From positions 40,412 to 104,411 of the forward strand of contig NZ_JALVAO010000015.1 in assembly GCF_027011145.1 (NCBI RefSeq): DNA of 64,000 nucleotides. Direction: 5' to 3'. Of this stretch, positions 1 to 7,959 are shown piece after piece. The DNA comes from Thermococcus sp. GTDB taxonomy: Archaea > Methanobacteriota_B > Thermococci > Thermococcales > Thermococcaceae. Every line of letters begins with the position of its first letter. The stretch's first letter is position 1. Below the pieces are notes generated by a model. It was not told the origin of the DNA and searched no databases. It saw only the letters and a program-made list of their open reading frames with translations. The position numbers and the translations under genes are program-made.

Positions 1-1
1 G

Positions 2-148
2 GGCTGGAGCGGAAGGAGCGTTGAAGGCTTTGAGAACGAGTCAAGGATTCCCACGCTGGTTGAAAAGCTTAGGGAAAACTTCAGCGAGAAAGAGGTTAAG
101 GCAATAGCCTTCAAGAACTTCGAGAGGGTTTTTGAAAGAATAACCTAA
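2..148 (+). CDS. C-terminal end of a probable M19 (renal-type) membrane dipeptidase, 5' truncated by window
   Basis: An open frame enters from the left edge and stops with TAA at 146-148, giving 48 visible residues. The tail reads VEGFENESRIPTLVEKL followed by FSEKEVKAIAFKNFERVF. This is the usual ending of peptidase family M19 zinc dipeptidases, where a 'VEG..s.iP.Lt..L' helix is followed by a 'ys.eei..i...N..RvF' helix. No metal ligand lies in the visible part, so the assignment rests on this C-terminal pattern alone. The stop overlaps the convergent downstream gene's stop in a CTAA tetranucleotide. Confidence 0.55.
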   Translation, partial: GWSGRSVEGFENESRIPTLVEKLRENFSEKEVKAIAFKNFERVFERIT

Positions 149-588
149 GGCCTCCTGAGGAAGGAAGGCAACCTCAAATGGCTCCTGCTGTTTGAAAATT
201 TCACGAAGCCTAGGAATCTGGTTTCACCGGTCAGTTTAACGGAGAGCATTCCAAGAAGCCTCGAACGCTCGAATGTTGAGCGGAATGACTCCGTGCTCAG
301 TTCGGCCTCAAGGACTGGAGGCCTGTATATACCAAGCATTATGTCCAGTTCCCTGTCAGAGGCCCCTTCGGCCCGACCCTTTTTGAATGCTTTAAATGCC
401 TGGGGGAAAACGTTTCCCCTTTCTGCATCCCTGAAAACGTGCTCTTTAAGTTCCCTCGACCAGCCACTCCATGCCAAATGCCCGGCATATCCAAAGAAGT
501 ATCCGAGGAGATAGGCCTTTCTAACGGGATTCTTCTCCGATAGTATTTCGGCCAGCGTTACAGGTTTCCTTCGGAAGCGTCTCCTCAT
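145..588 (-). CDS. conserved hypothetical protein next to a KaiC-like ATPase
   Basis: A 147-residue protein with a very basic N-terminus (MRRRFRRKP) and a largely helical, charged sequence. I recognise no domain, and there is no signal peptide or clear membrane helix. Its ATG overlaps the stop codon of the upstream ATPase gene (ATGA), so the two are probably translated together and may act in one process. It ends in a 4-bp stop overlap with the convergent dipeptidase gene. The function is unknown. Confidence 0.7.
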   Translation of the reverse strand: MRRRFRRKPVTLAEILSEKNPVRKAYLLGYFFGYAGHLAWSGWSRELKEHVFRDAERGNVFPQAFKAFKKGRAEGASDRELDIMLGIYRPPVLEAELSTESFRSTFERSRLLGMLSVKLTGETRFLGFVKFSNSRSHLRLPSFLRRP

Positions 589-1280
589 ATAAGTGGCCCC
601 CTAACGGAAAGTCCTCTCGAGCCAAACTCGATGCGATACATCCTCGTCTCGTGATTTGTTCTGCGCATCTTGAGAACCTGGATAGCCCTAACCATTTTAA
701 CGCCGTCGAGATAGTAGTGAAGCATTATGACGCCATCAACGAGGTAGTGCTCCTCGGTGTAGCGGTCGAGTTCCGTAAGTTCTGCAACGAGAATGCTCGT
801 TATGCCAAGGCTCTCAATCGTCCTCAAAAACGTTGCCAGTTCCGCCCTCTTCTCGGCAGGGTCGGTCGTCGGAAAGTCTATGGCAGTCAGCGGGTCTATA
901 GCGAGGCGCGAAATCTTGGCTTCCCTTGCCAAATCTTTTATCCTGAACATGACGCTACTCCACTGAGGTGGCTTGGCGGTCGAGCCCCAAAGTTCTTTTC
1001 CAAGGTCATAGAGAATGAGGTTTCCCTGTGCAACATAGTCTTTAACTTCAGGCTCGAAACGCTCGAAGTCCTTGATGACCTCTTCAGGATTGTGCACGAG
1101 AGAGATGTAGGCAACCTTTTCCCCGTTCTTTGCACCCTCCACAAGGAACTGCATAGCGAAAGTTGTCTTCCCGCTTCCAGGAGGTCCAGTGACAAGGTAA
1201 GCTTTTCCTGCGATAAAACCGCCCTCAATAAGTTCATCAAAGCCAGGAACACCAGTGCGAACTCGCTCATCGAACTTCAT
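585..1280 (-). CDS. KaiC/RadA-superfamily ATPase, single domain
   Basis: A 231-residue RecA-fold ATPase of the archaeal single-domain KaiC type. It opens with the 'TGVPGFDELIEGG' signature and has Walker A GPPGSGKT at residues 32-39 and a hydrophobic Walker B strand ending in Asp (RLAID) near 125-129. Archaeal genomes carry several such paralogues, mostly linked to signalling or surface-structure assembly, and the specific role here is not known. It is the first gene of a two-gene operon. Start ATG at 1280 is preceded by GGAGAGGTAAT. A 16-bp palindrome lies just upstream, between this gene and the divergent methyltransferase. Confidence 0.85.
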   Translation of the reverse strand: MKFDERVRTGVPGFDELIEGGFIAGKAYLVTGPPGSGKTTFAMQFLVEGAKNGEKVAYISLVHNPEEVIKDFERFEPEVKDYVAQGNLILYDLGKELWGSTAKPPQWSSVMFRIKDLAREAKISRLAIDPLTAIDFPTTDPAEKRAELATFLRTIESLGITSILVAELTELDRYTEEHYLVDGVIMLHYYLDGVKMVRAIQVLKMRRTNHETRMYRIEFGSRGLSVRGPLI

Positions 1281-1294
1281 ATTACCTCTCCTCC

Positions 1295-1310
1295 CACTTA
1301 TTAATAAGTG
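1295..1310. promoter_or_regulatory. 16-bp perfect palindrome in a divergent promoter
   Basis: CACTTATTAATAAGTG is its own reverse complement. It sits 15 bases upstream of the KaiC-like ATPase start and just before a TATA box (CTATATAAA, about 1318-1326) serving the divergent methyltransferase. TTACCT at 1282-1287 and AGGTAA at 1311-1316 add a wider imperfect symmetry. A repressor operator is plausible; the TTATTAATAA core could also serve as the TATA element of the minus-strand gene. Confidence 0.45.
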
Positions 1311-1358
1311 AGGTAAACCTATATAAAAAGATGTCCCATCTCGGAGGAGGGAATGGTT

Positions 1359-2219
1359 ATGGAAGCATATTTCATAACTGCCAAGGATGCAAGAAAACTT
1401 TTACTATCAAAGGGTCCTGTAAAGCTCAACCTCGACCTCAGGAAGACCAACAGAACGTGGACAATAGAGAGGGAGGGAGACGAGTTCGTATTCCCCGACG
1501 GCACGAGGGTCTTGAAGGAGGTAATCGAAAAAATAGCGAGGGACGATAAGAGCGTGTACTTCATCAAAAACGGGGGAGTTTACAAGGCGGCGATAGCAGG
1601 TGAAGGCTTCTACAAGCTCGTCCCGACGATTCCACCTACGATAGAGATAAACGGCATAAGGATGCATCGCACGAAAGAAGTAAACCCCCTTCAGGACACG
1701 AGGAACAAGGTGAACGCGGTGAAGCCGAAGGAGGGCGAAACGGTTCTGGACACCTGCATGGGACTAGGCTACACTGCTATAGAGGCCTCAAAGAGGGGGG
1801 CCTATGTTATAACGATTGAAAAGGACCCCAACGTGATTGAACTCGCGAGAATAAACCCGTGGAGCAGGGAGCTCTTCACAGGCGGGAGAATACAGGTCAT
1901 TCAGGGAGATTCCTTCGAGGTTGTAAAGAGGTTCAACGACGAGAGCTTTGACGTGGTAATCCACGACCCACCGCGCTTCTCTTTAGCAGGTCAGCTCTAC
2001 TCGGAGGAGTTTTACCGCGAGCTCTACAGGATTCTCAAACCGGGCGGAAGGCTCTTCCACTACGTCGGCAACCCCGGGAAGAGATACAGGAGGAAAGACC
2101 TGCAAAAAGGCGTTATGGAACGCCTCAGGAAAGCCGGTTTCGTTGGAGTTAAGCGCGTTGAGGAGGCCCTCGGCGTTGTGGCGAGGAAACCTTCCATCAC
2201 ACGAGGACAAAGCCCCTGA
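1359..2219 (+). CDS. predicted SAM-dependent methyltransferase (archaeal COG2521 type)
   Basis: A class I methyltransferase of about 286 residues. The SAM-binding motif I is DTCMGLGYTA (about 131-140), an acidic ribose-binding strand IEKDPN follows near 153, and the catalytic-type motif IV is HDPPR near 202-206. The first 100 residues form a separate N-terminal domain. Archaeal relatives carry the COG2521 label and no substrate is established; the DPPR motif suggests an amino or ring nitrogen acceptor. The ATG at 1359 is chosen because GGAGGAGGG lies 7-8 bases upstream; an in-frame ATG at 1353 is possible. The 3' end overlaps the convergent gene by 23 bases. Confidence 0.75.
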   Translation: MEAYFITAKDARKLLLSKGPVKLNLDLRKTNRTWTIEREGDEFVFPDGTRVLKEVIEKIARDDKSVYFIKNGGVYKAAIAGEGFYKLVPTIPPTIEINGIRMHRTKEVNPLQDTRNKVNAVKPKEGETVLDTCMGLGYTAIEASKRGAYVITIEKDPNVIELARINPWSRELFTGGRIQVIQGDSFEVVKRFNDESFDVVIHDPPRFSLAGQLYSEEFYRELYRILKPGGRLFHYVGNPGKRYRRKDLQKGVMERLRKAGFVGVKRVEEALGVVARKPSITRGQSP

Positions 2220-2634
2220 AGGCAACCCGGGTTCCGGGCGTTAGTTCCTCCGAAAACATCACATCGGAGCGAACTTCCCGTCTGATTGCGTAGACACTCG
2301 ACGACTCAAGCTCAACCGAGCCAACTCTGAGGGCCAAGACTTTAAGGGACTCATCCGGGAGGGTGGCCAGAAAACCGGAGTACCTTTCGCCGGTTTCGAC
2401 GTCCTCAAAAGTGCCGAGATATGTTTTTGGTTCCCCATAGGCCAGACCAATGACGTCAAGCCCTCCGAAGACTTCCTCAGCAACGGTTCTAAGAGATGCG
2501 AGCTCTTCCAACCTGTTCCAGGGTTTCCCAACCGTGAACTCAAAAACACCCGGGCTTATCCTGGAGTCAACCTCCACGCTCCTCTCAAAGACCAAGTCGT
2601 TTCCTACGCTAAAAACCCTAAACCTCGCGACCAT
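2197..2634 (-). CDS. conserved hypothetical protein, probably leaderless transcript
   Basis: A 145-residue soluble protein rich in beta-strand sequence, with repeated short acidic turns and no motif I can name. There is no Shine-Dalgarno in front of its ATG. Instead a TATA element (TTTATAAAAG on the minus strand, 2654-2663) sits about 20-30 bases upstream, the spacing expected for a leaderless mRNA. The last 23 bases overlap the end of the convergent methyltransferase gene. The function is unknown. Confidence 0.65.
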   Translation of the reverse strand: MVARFRVFSVGNDLVFERSVEVDSRISPGVFEFTVGKPWNRLEELASLRTVAEEVFGGLDVIGLAYGEPKTYLGTFEDVETGERYSGFLATLPDESLKVLALRVGSVELESSSVYAIRREVRSDVMFSEELTPGTRVAFRGFVLV

Positions 2635-2653
2635 GGACGATAAAACATCTCAG

Positions 2654-2663
2654 CTTTTATAAA
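2654..2663 (-). promoter_or_regulatory. TATA box for the 2197-2634 gene
   Basis: TTTATAAAAG on the minus strand, with its downstream end 20 bases from the ATG at 2634. No ribosome binding site intervenes, so transcription probably starts at or next to the start codon. Confidence 0.5.
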
Positions 2664-2724
2664 TTTTTCGATAAACATCGGTAAATTTAAAAGAATTTTC
2701 GAAAAAAAGCTGTGAAAATGGAAA

Positions 2725-4584
2725 TCATTTTAGAACCTTTTCAACGTCGAAGCCCTCTTCATGCTTCTTCAGTTTCCTCTCAAAGAACTCAACGAAGAGC
2801 TTGTAGCGCTTTGAGCGGTGCTTCGGACTTCCTCTTATGCTGTGCCCGTGTGCACCGCGCTTGAAGACGGCTATGTAGGCCTCCTTGCCCATGTCCCTGA
2901 GCACGTTGTAGAACATCAGGCTCTGGTCGAAGGGACAGCGATAATCTTCCAGCGAGTGAATCAGCAGGATTGGGGCCTTAACGTTCTTCGCGTAGAAGAG
3001 CGGGCTCAGCTTCCTGTAGTTATCGTTTTCGAGCGGGTTGGGGCCTATCACTTCCACGTCGTACCAGAGGCCTATGTCCGAGAAGGCATAACTGGTCAGC
3101 CAGTAGCTTATGCCGTTTTCACTGATGCCTGCCTTGAACAGGTCGCTCTGCGTTAGGGCCCAGTTCGTCATGAATCCACCGTAGCTTATGCCGGTTATTC
3201 CAACGCGCTCCTTATCCGCTTGTGGCTCGAGCTTGAAGAACTCCTCGACGCCGTTGAGAATGTCCTGGAAGTCCTCAAGACCTGTTCTCTCAAGAACCCT
3301 AAGCGCGAAGTCCTCGTTATAGCCATCGCTACCGCGCGGGTTGACAAAAACCACGTAATAGCCTTTGCTCGCCATCAGCTGCATCTCGTAGACGAAGCGG
3401 TGGCCGTACATTCCCTTCGGCCCGCCGTGGACGAAAACGATGACGGGAGCCTTCCCCCCTTCCTTGAGCTCGGGTTTAAGGTACCAGCCGTCTATCTCCA
3501 GGTCTTTGCTCTTAAACCTGAAGTGCCTCGGCTCAAAGGTCTTAAGCCTCCCGAATATCGGCCCGTTGTAGTCGGTTATCTGCTTCAGCTCGCCGTCGTA
3601 GAGGTAGAGCTCACCTATCCTCGTTGCAGTCATTATGAGGAGTAGGGCCTTTCCGTTGCTGGCATCCAGGCCGTAAATCCAGTGGTTTCCAACGACGACC
3701 CTCTCGGCCCTGCCGTCCCAGAGCCAGAGGTGAACGCTACCGGCATCGGGGGTCAGGAAGTAAACCTTCTCGTCGGTCAGCTTCGCGCCCCAAACGTCAA
3801 GCGGGCCCTCGTAGACCGGCTTGAGCTCGCCGTCGTAGATGTAAAGCCACTCGTGCTCGCTGATGAACCTCTTTTCCTTTTTACCCCTCAGGAGAATCGC
3901 CTTCCCGTCGGAATCGATGGCCTCAAAGGAAACCCTCTCGAAGAGCTTCTCCTCTTCCCCGTCCTTCCAGAGGTAGATGTCGTAGAACTTGAATAGGGCC
4001 GGCTTCGAGCCCTCGCGGTGCGGGACGTTGATGACAACACCATCGCCGTGCCAGAGACCGCTGGAAAAGCGGGGCTTCTCGAACTCCTCGATGATTTCCT
4101 CGCTCTCCGTGTCGAGAATCCAGAACGTTGTCTTCTCCCCGTCAAGGAATCCCATGCCGTCGAACCAGAAGGGAACCTCACTGTCGAAAACGAAGTCGTC
4201 ATCATCATGCCTCTTGAAGCCAACTATGAGGAGCCTCCTCGAGTCGGCGTTCCACTGGATTGAGCGGACGTTCTTGGCCGAGAGAACCTTCTTGGAGCTC
4301 ATAGTTTCGAGCTCGGCAACCCAGACCTCGGTTTCCTTCTTCTCCTCGTTCTGCCTTGTGAAGGCGAGCTTCTTTCCATCCGGAGAAATCCTGGGCATCG
4401 AGGCGTTCTCGACGAAGCGCCTTGAGCCCCTCTCGATGTCCTCAACGACGACAGTGCTCTCGTATTTGTTTTCCTTCATGTTCACCTTCGTCAGTGTGTA
4501 GGCTATCTTATCCCCCTCAATCCTCGGGTCGTTCAGGTAGGCAAAGCGAGAAAAGGTCTTCTCGTCCCATTCGATATTTTTCAT
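2725..4584 (-). CDS. prolyl oligopeptidase family (S9) peptidase, acylaminoacyl-peptidase type
   Basis: A 619-residue serine peptidase with an N-terminal seven-bladed beta-propeller (roughly 1-350), read from repeated WD/DG..Y strands, and a C-terminal alpha/beta-hydrolase domain. The catalytic triad is visible: Ser467 in GISYGG, Asp547 in HSLEDYRCP and His579 in RGAHGHS. The oxyanion segment is HGGP at 386-389. Length and layout match archaeal acylaminoacyl/prolyl oligopeptidases, which trim short peptides in the cytoplasm; there is no signal peptide. It appears monocistronic, with a TATA-like CTTATATAC upstream. Confidence 0.9.
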   Translation of the reverse strand: MKNIEWDEKTFSRFAYLNDPRIEGDKIAYTLTKVNMKENKYESTVVVEDIERGSRRFVENASMPRISPDGKKLAFTRQNEEKKETEVWVAELETMSSKKVLSAKNVRSIQWNADSRRLLIVGFKRHDDDDFVFDSEVPFWFDGMGFLDGEKTTFWILDTESEEIIEEFEKPRFSSGLWHGDGVVINVPHREGSKPALFKFYDIYLWKDGEEEKLFERVSFEAIDSDGKAILLRGKKEKRFISEHEWLYIYDGELKPVYEGPLDVWGAKLTDEKVYFLTPDAGSVHLWLWDGRAERVVVGNHWIYGLDASNGKALLLIMTATRIGELYLYDGELKQITDYNGPIFGRLKTFEPRHFRFKSKDLEIDGWYLKPELKEGGKAPVIVFVHGGPKGMYGHRFVYEMQLMASKGYYVVFVNPRGSDGYNEDFALRVLERTGLEDFQDILNGVEEFFKLEPQADKERVGITGISYGGFMTNWALTQSDLFKAGISENGISYWLTSYAFSDIGLWYDVEVIGPNPLENDNYRKLSPLFYAKNVKAPILLIHSLEDYRCPFDQSLMFYNVLRDMGKEAYIAVFKRGAHGHSIRGSPKHRSKRYKLFVEFFERKLKKHEEGFDVEKVLK

Positions 4585-4702
4585 AACGTTATCACCAAAC
4601 TATGAGGAACACTCCAGTATATAAGGTTAACTTGAGTGAGCAGAAGAGAGCACTAAGAACCTTTAAAAGGAAACGCGCGATAAGTCGAACAGGTGTTGAA
4701 AA

Positions 4703-5029
4703 ATGAGAGAAACTACGGCCATCGCAATAATCTTGGCAATTGGTATCGCTGTATCCTTGATTTTGAGGGATTACATTGGAATAACCATAGCCGCATTGGG
4801 AATACCCGCTTACTTAGCCTACACAGCGAGGGAACAGAACATTCTCGCCAAATCAAGGCTCTACGACAGAGACCTGTTTCTCATGATTGGAATCTCGGTG
4901 GTGGTAATACTGGTCTTCAACTACTTCCTCGATCCGAGGGTTGGGCTTATAGCACTTGCAATAGTCGTTCCGCTTCTAGCTCTCTATGCAGACAGGTTAA
5001 AGGCTGGAAAGAAGGCCCAGAAGGCGTGA
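4703..5029 (+). CDS. small integral membrane protein of unknown function
   Basis: 108 residues with about four hydrophobic segments: 4-22 (AIAIILAIGIAVSLIL), 27-42, 57-74 and 79-96, followed by a basic tail rich in Lys. There is no catalytic motif or cysteine. The start ATG at 4703 follows AGGTGTTGAAAA. The 3' end overlaps the convergent kinase gene by 33 bases. The function is unknown. Confidence 0.65.
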   Translation: MRETTAIAIILAIGIAVSLILRDYIGITIAALGIPAYLAYTAREQNILAKSRLYDRDLFLMIGISVVVILVFNYFLDPRVGLIALAIVVPLLALYADRLKAGKKAQKA

Positions 5030-5647
5030 AAGGTTTCCACTCCTTTTATACTCCCTGAGGGCTTCCTTCACTTCCTCCCTGAAGTTTTCATCGAGACCGA
5101 ACTTCCTATAGAGCCTCTCGGATATGGCGTTTCTGCCGACGAAGAGCATGGAAAACGCCGACGTCAGGTTGTTGGGCTTCCTCCAGCCGGCCTTTTCAAA
5201 ATCAATGATGTAAACTCCGTCGCCAACTATTATGTGCTTTCCACCCTGCATCTGACCGTGGTCGAGGCCAAGCCTGTCGAGTAAAGCCGTCTTTTCGGCT
5301 ATCTGAAAGAGGTGGCCCTTCTCCATATCCCCATATAGCACAGGTTCGCCCTCAGCGAATTCCCTGACGATGTAGGGAAGTCCCTCAAAGGTTCCCGTGA
5401 AGAGTAGCGGAGGCGTAATGCCGAAGGGCTCTATTGCCTTCAGTATTTTAGCTTCCCTCTCCAGGTTGTTCCTCGGAGAATCCGGCCTCTGGAGCTTCAC
5501 TATGGCCCTTTTTCCCCCAAGTTCGCCGAGGAAGACAAGGCTCGTAGTCCCCTTGGAGTATGGCCTTACTCTCTCGAATCCGAGTTCTTCAAGGTGGTTC
5601 AAAAAGCGTTCTAGTCTTTTCCTTCCAAGAACGTCTTCGAACATCAT
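4997..5647 (-). CDS. RIO-like/lipopolysaccharide-kinase-fold predicted protein kinase (COG2112 type)
   Basis: A 216-residue compact kinase-fold protein. A glycine-rich strand (YSKGTTSLVFLGELGG, 30-45) is followed by the ATP-binding lysine in VKLQRP (Lys51). The catalytic loop is LDHGQMQGGKH (from 128) and the metal-binding Asp is in IIDFEKAG (Asp149). The DHGQ loop and small size match the archaeal predicted Ser/Thr kinases of COG2112. A TATA-like CTATTTAAAG lies about 13-25 bases before the start with no ribosome binding site, so the message may be leaderless. Substrates are not known. Confidence 0.75.
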   Translation of the reverse strand: MMFEDVLGRKRLERFLNHLEELGFERVRPYSKGTTSLVFLGELGGKRAIVKLQRPDSPRNNLEREAKILKAIEPFGITPPLLFTGTFEGLPYIVREFAEGEPVLYGDMEKGHLFQIAEKTALLDRLGLDHGQMQGGKHIIVGDGVYIIDFEKAGWRKPNNLTSAFSMLFVGRNAISERLYRKFGLDENFREEVKEALREYKRSGNLSRLLGLLSSL

Positions 5648-5697
5648 CTCGATAATCTTTAAATAGTGCCTCGGTTAAATACTTTTGGTGATAGCCC

Positions 5698-5925
5698 ATG
5701 GTGACGGCTTTTATTTTGATGGTTACGGCCGCTGGAAAGGAAAGGGAAGTTATGGAGAAGCTTCTTGCCATGCCTGAGGTTAAAGAGGCCTACGTTGTTT
5801 ACGGAGAGTACGACCTCGTTGTAAAGGTTGAGACCGACACTCTCAAAGACCTTGACCAGTTCATAACTGAAAAGATAAGGCGCATGCCCGAGATCCAGAT
5901 GACCTCTACGATGATAGCTATCTGA
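5698..5925 (+). CDS. stand-alone Lrp/AsnC ligand-binding (RAM) domain protein
   Basis: 75 residues consisting only of the alpha-beta ligand-binding fold found at the C-terminus of Lrp/AsnC regulators: AFILMVTAAGKEREVMEKL, then VKEAYVVYGEYDLVVKV, and a final TSTMIAI strand. The DNA-binding helix-turn-helix is absent. Such single-domain proteins form ring or disc assemblies and bind amino acids, and may modulate full-length Lrp proteins such as the one at 39,311-39,763. Start ATG at 5698 follows GGTGATAGCCC. Confidence 0.85.
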   Translation: MVTAFILMVTAAGKEREVMEKLLAMPEVKEAYVVYGEYDLVVKVETDTLKDLDQFITEKIRRMPEIQMTSTMIAI

Positions 5926-5959
5926 CCCTTTCTATTCTTCCTACTAAAAGAAAGAAAAA

Positions 5960-6634
5960 TCACTTGTTCATCATGAGCCTTATTCTCTCGGCGGAATCCT
6001 TGGCCTTGTCGGAGATGTTACTTAGCGTTCTTGCCACGTTTAGGATGTAGAAGCCCGTGCTCCAGTCAAACCTATCGGCGTTCTCGAAGACGAGTCTCAT
6101 AAGCTCCGTGTCCAGCTCGTCTATCGCTTTCTCAACGTCTTCAATTGCCTTTATTAGCTCGTACTCCCTCTCGATTTCCTTCTCGGCAAACCCGCTCTCT
6201 ATGACCCTGTCCATCTGGACTATGGCCTCGTGAACGAGCTTCGCCGCCTTTATGCTCTCGGTTCCCATCTTCAGGATAACGTCCTTAACTTCCTTGGGAA
6301 TGCCATCGGGCCTTCCAACGAGGAGCCATTTGGCCGTGTCCTCAGCCGAGTCGGCCACCTTGTCCTGCATGTGAAGGTATATGAGGACGTCCTCGCGCGA
6401 TACTGCCATCATAAGCCTTGAGCTTAGGGAATCACGTATCTCCTCTTTTATCCTGTCGGCTATGTCCTCAAGTCTGTCAACTTCCACAGCCAAATCCCTC
6501 ATTTCATCGTAGTTCCCATGATACCAAGCGTTTAGAGCTTTCTCAAGTGTCTTAACCGTCTCCAGAACAACTTCTGCATGTTTTATCAGGGGCTTGAAGG
6601 GACTCTTTGCAAAGAGCTTCATCCAGACCTGCAT
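5960..6634 (-). CDS. DUF47 family PhoU-like protein paired with a phosphate transporter
   Basis: About 224 residues, all-helical and acidic, of the DUF47/PhoU-like family (TIGR00153). The family is nearly always encoded beside a PiT transporter and is thought to regulate it. The frame extends upstream to 6676, but ATG at 6634 (MQVWMKLFAKSP) is preferred: it follows GGTGATATC and lies just 4 bases after the transporter's stop. It is the second gene of a pit-DUF47 operon. Confidence 0.85.
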   Translation of the reverse strand: MQVWMKLFAKSPFKPLIKHAEVVLETVKTLEKALNAWYHGNYDEMRDLAVEVDRLEDIADRIKEEIRDSLSSRLMMAVSREDVLIYLHMQDKVADSAEDTAKWLLVGRPDGIPKEVKDVILKMGTESIKAAKLVHEAIVQMDRVIESGFAEKEIEREYELIKAIEDVEKAIDELDTELMRLVFENADRFDWSTGFYILNVARTLSNISDKAKDSAERIRLMMNK

Positions 6635-6638
6635 GATA

Positions 6639-7850
6639 TCACCCCACGAGCAGGAGGATCTTGAATATAACGGCACTTATCAAACCCGCAACAGGAACCG
6701 TGACGAACCACGAAATGATTATATCCCTCAAGATTGAAGTGTTTATCGCCTTAACTCCCCTTGCAAGGCCAACTCCAACTACGGCCCCGACGACGGTATG
6801 CGTTGTGGAAATCGGCATTCCCAGCCAGCTGGCAACGAGTATAACCGTGGCGGCAGAGAAGTCTATGGAAAAACCCCTCGTGTTAGTGAGCTCAGTGATC
6901 TTCTTCCCCACAGTCTCCATGACCTTGTAACCGTACATGAAAATTCCAATAGCTATGCCAAGGCCACCGAGGGCCAGTATCCACCTCGGAACGGGAACTT
7001 TCATGCCACTCAACCCAACTGTCAGAACAGCATAGGCGGCCGCTATGGGCCCAACGGCGTTGGCAACATCGTTGGAACCGTGGGCAAGGGCAACGTAGCC
7101 GGAGGTAACGACCTGAACCTTCCGGAATATGCTCTCAACCCCAATGTAAGGGTCACTTGGCTTGAATTTAACCCTTATGAGCGCGTATGTAAGGAGGAAC
7201 ACGACGAATCCTGTTGGGATACCGTAGAAGATGACGCCCTTAGCTAAATCAGAGCCGTGCAGAACCTTGATGTAAAACATCGTTCCGATAACTATAAAAG
7301 CCAGACCGGTCCAGAAGGGCGCCCAGTGTCTGGCGCTTCTTAGAGGGTCGTCCCTTGCAAGAATCGTCCCCCTTATCGCCTTGAACACGAAGAAAGCTAC
7401 GATTGCTCCAAATATCGGAGACAGAATCCAGCTGAGAACCACCTGGCCAAGCTTCCCCCAGTCCACTATACCACTCCCCGCGTAAACGAGACCGTAACCC
7501 ACTATCCCCCCGATTATGGAGTGAGTTGTAGAAACCGGCAGTCCGTTGTATGTCGCAAATATTAACCAAATGCTAGCCGCCAAAAGGGCGGAAAGAGAAC
7601 CGTAGACTATAACCATTGGGTCATGAATCATGTTCACATTGAGTATCCCCTTCCTAATGGTATCGGCGACGCTTTTCCCGAAGAAATAGGCACCGAGGAA
7701 GTTCATTGTCCCCGCTATAATAGCTGCCTGTTTTGGTGTTATTGCCCTAGCCCCGACAGCCGTTCCCATGGAGTTCGCCACGTCGTTGGCACCGATGTTC
7801 CACGCCATAGCAAAACCGAGAATCACCGTTACCAGCAACAGCGGATCCAT
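6639..7850 (-). CDS. PiT family inorganic phosphate transporter
   Basis: A 403-residue multi-spanning membrane protein with the duplicated PiT signatures GANDVANSMG (20-29) and GSNDVANAVGP (258-268). Two STTH motifs, at 107-110 and in PISTTHT later, mark the inverted repeat halves. The family takes up phosphate with Na+ or H+. It is followed by the DUF47 partner gene in the same operon. The minus-strand sequence upstream holds an AT-rich TATTTATTTTTG element that could be its TATA box. Confidence 0.93.
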   Translation of the reverse strand: MDPLLLVTVILGFAMAWNIGANDVANSMGTAVGARAITPKQAAIIAGTMNFLGAYFFGKSVADTIRKGILNVNMIHDPMVIVYGSLSALLAASIWLIFATYNGLPVSTTHSIIGGIVGYGLVYAGSGIVDWGKLGQVVLSWILSPIFGAIVAFFVFKAIRGTILARDDPLRSARHWAPFWTGLAFIVIGTMFYIKVLHGSDLAKGVIFYGIPTGFVVFLLTYALIRVKFKPSDPYIGVESIFRKVQVVTSGYVALAHGSNDVANAVGPIAAAYAVLTVGLSGMKVPVPRWILALGGLGIAIGIFMYGYKVMETVGKKITELTNTRGFSIDFSAATVILVASWLGMPISTTHTVVGAVVGVGLARGVKAINTSILRDIIISWFVTVPVAGLISAVIFKILLLVG

Positions 7851-7959
7851 AAATTCTCACCGGACGTGGGTGAATGAGTCAAAAATAAATACTTTGTCGC
7901 AATAGAATATATCTTACTAACAATCTCTATATAGACACAAATAGAATAAAGAGAAAGGT

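Noticed and set aside
651..1304. 217-codon plus-strand frame opposite the KaiC-like ATPase
   Set aside because: It is the mirror of a gene with clear P-loop motifs; its own translation has no recognisable features and no ribosome binding site.
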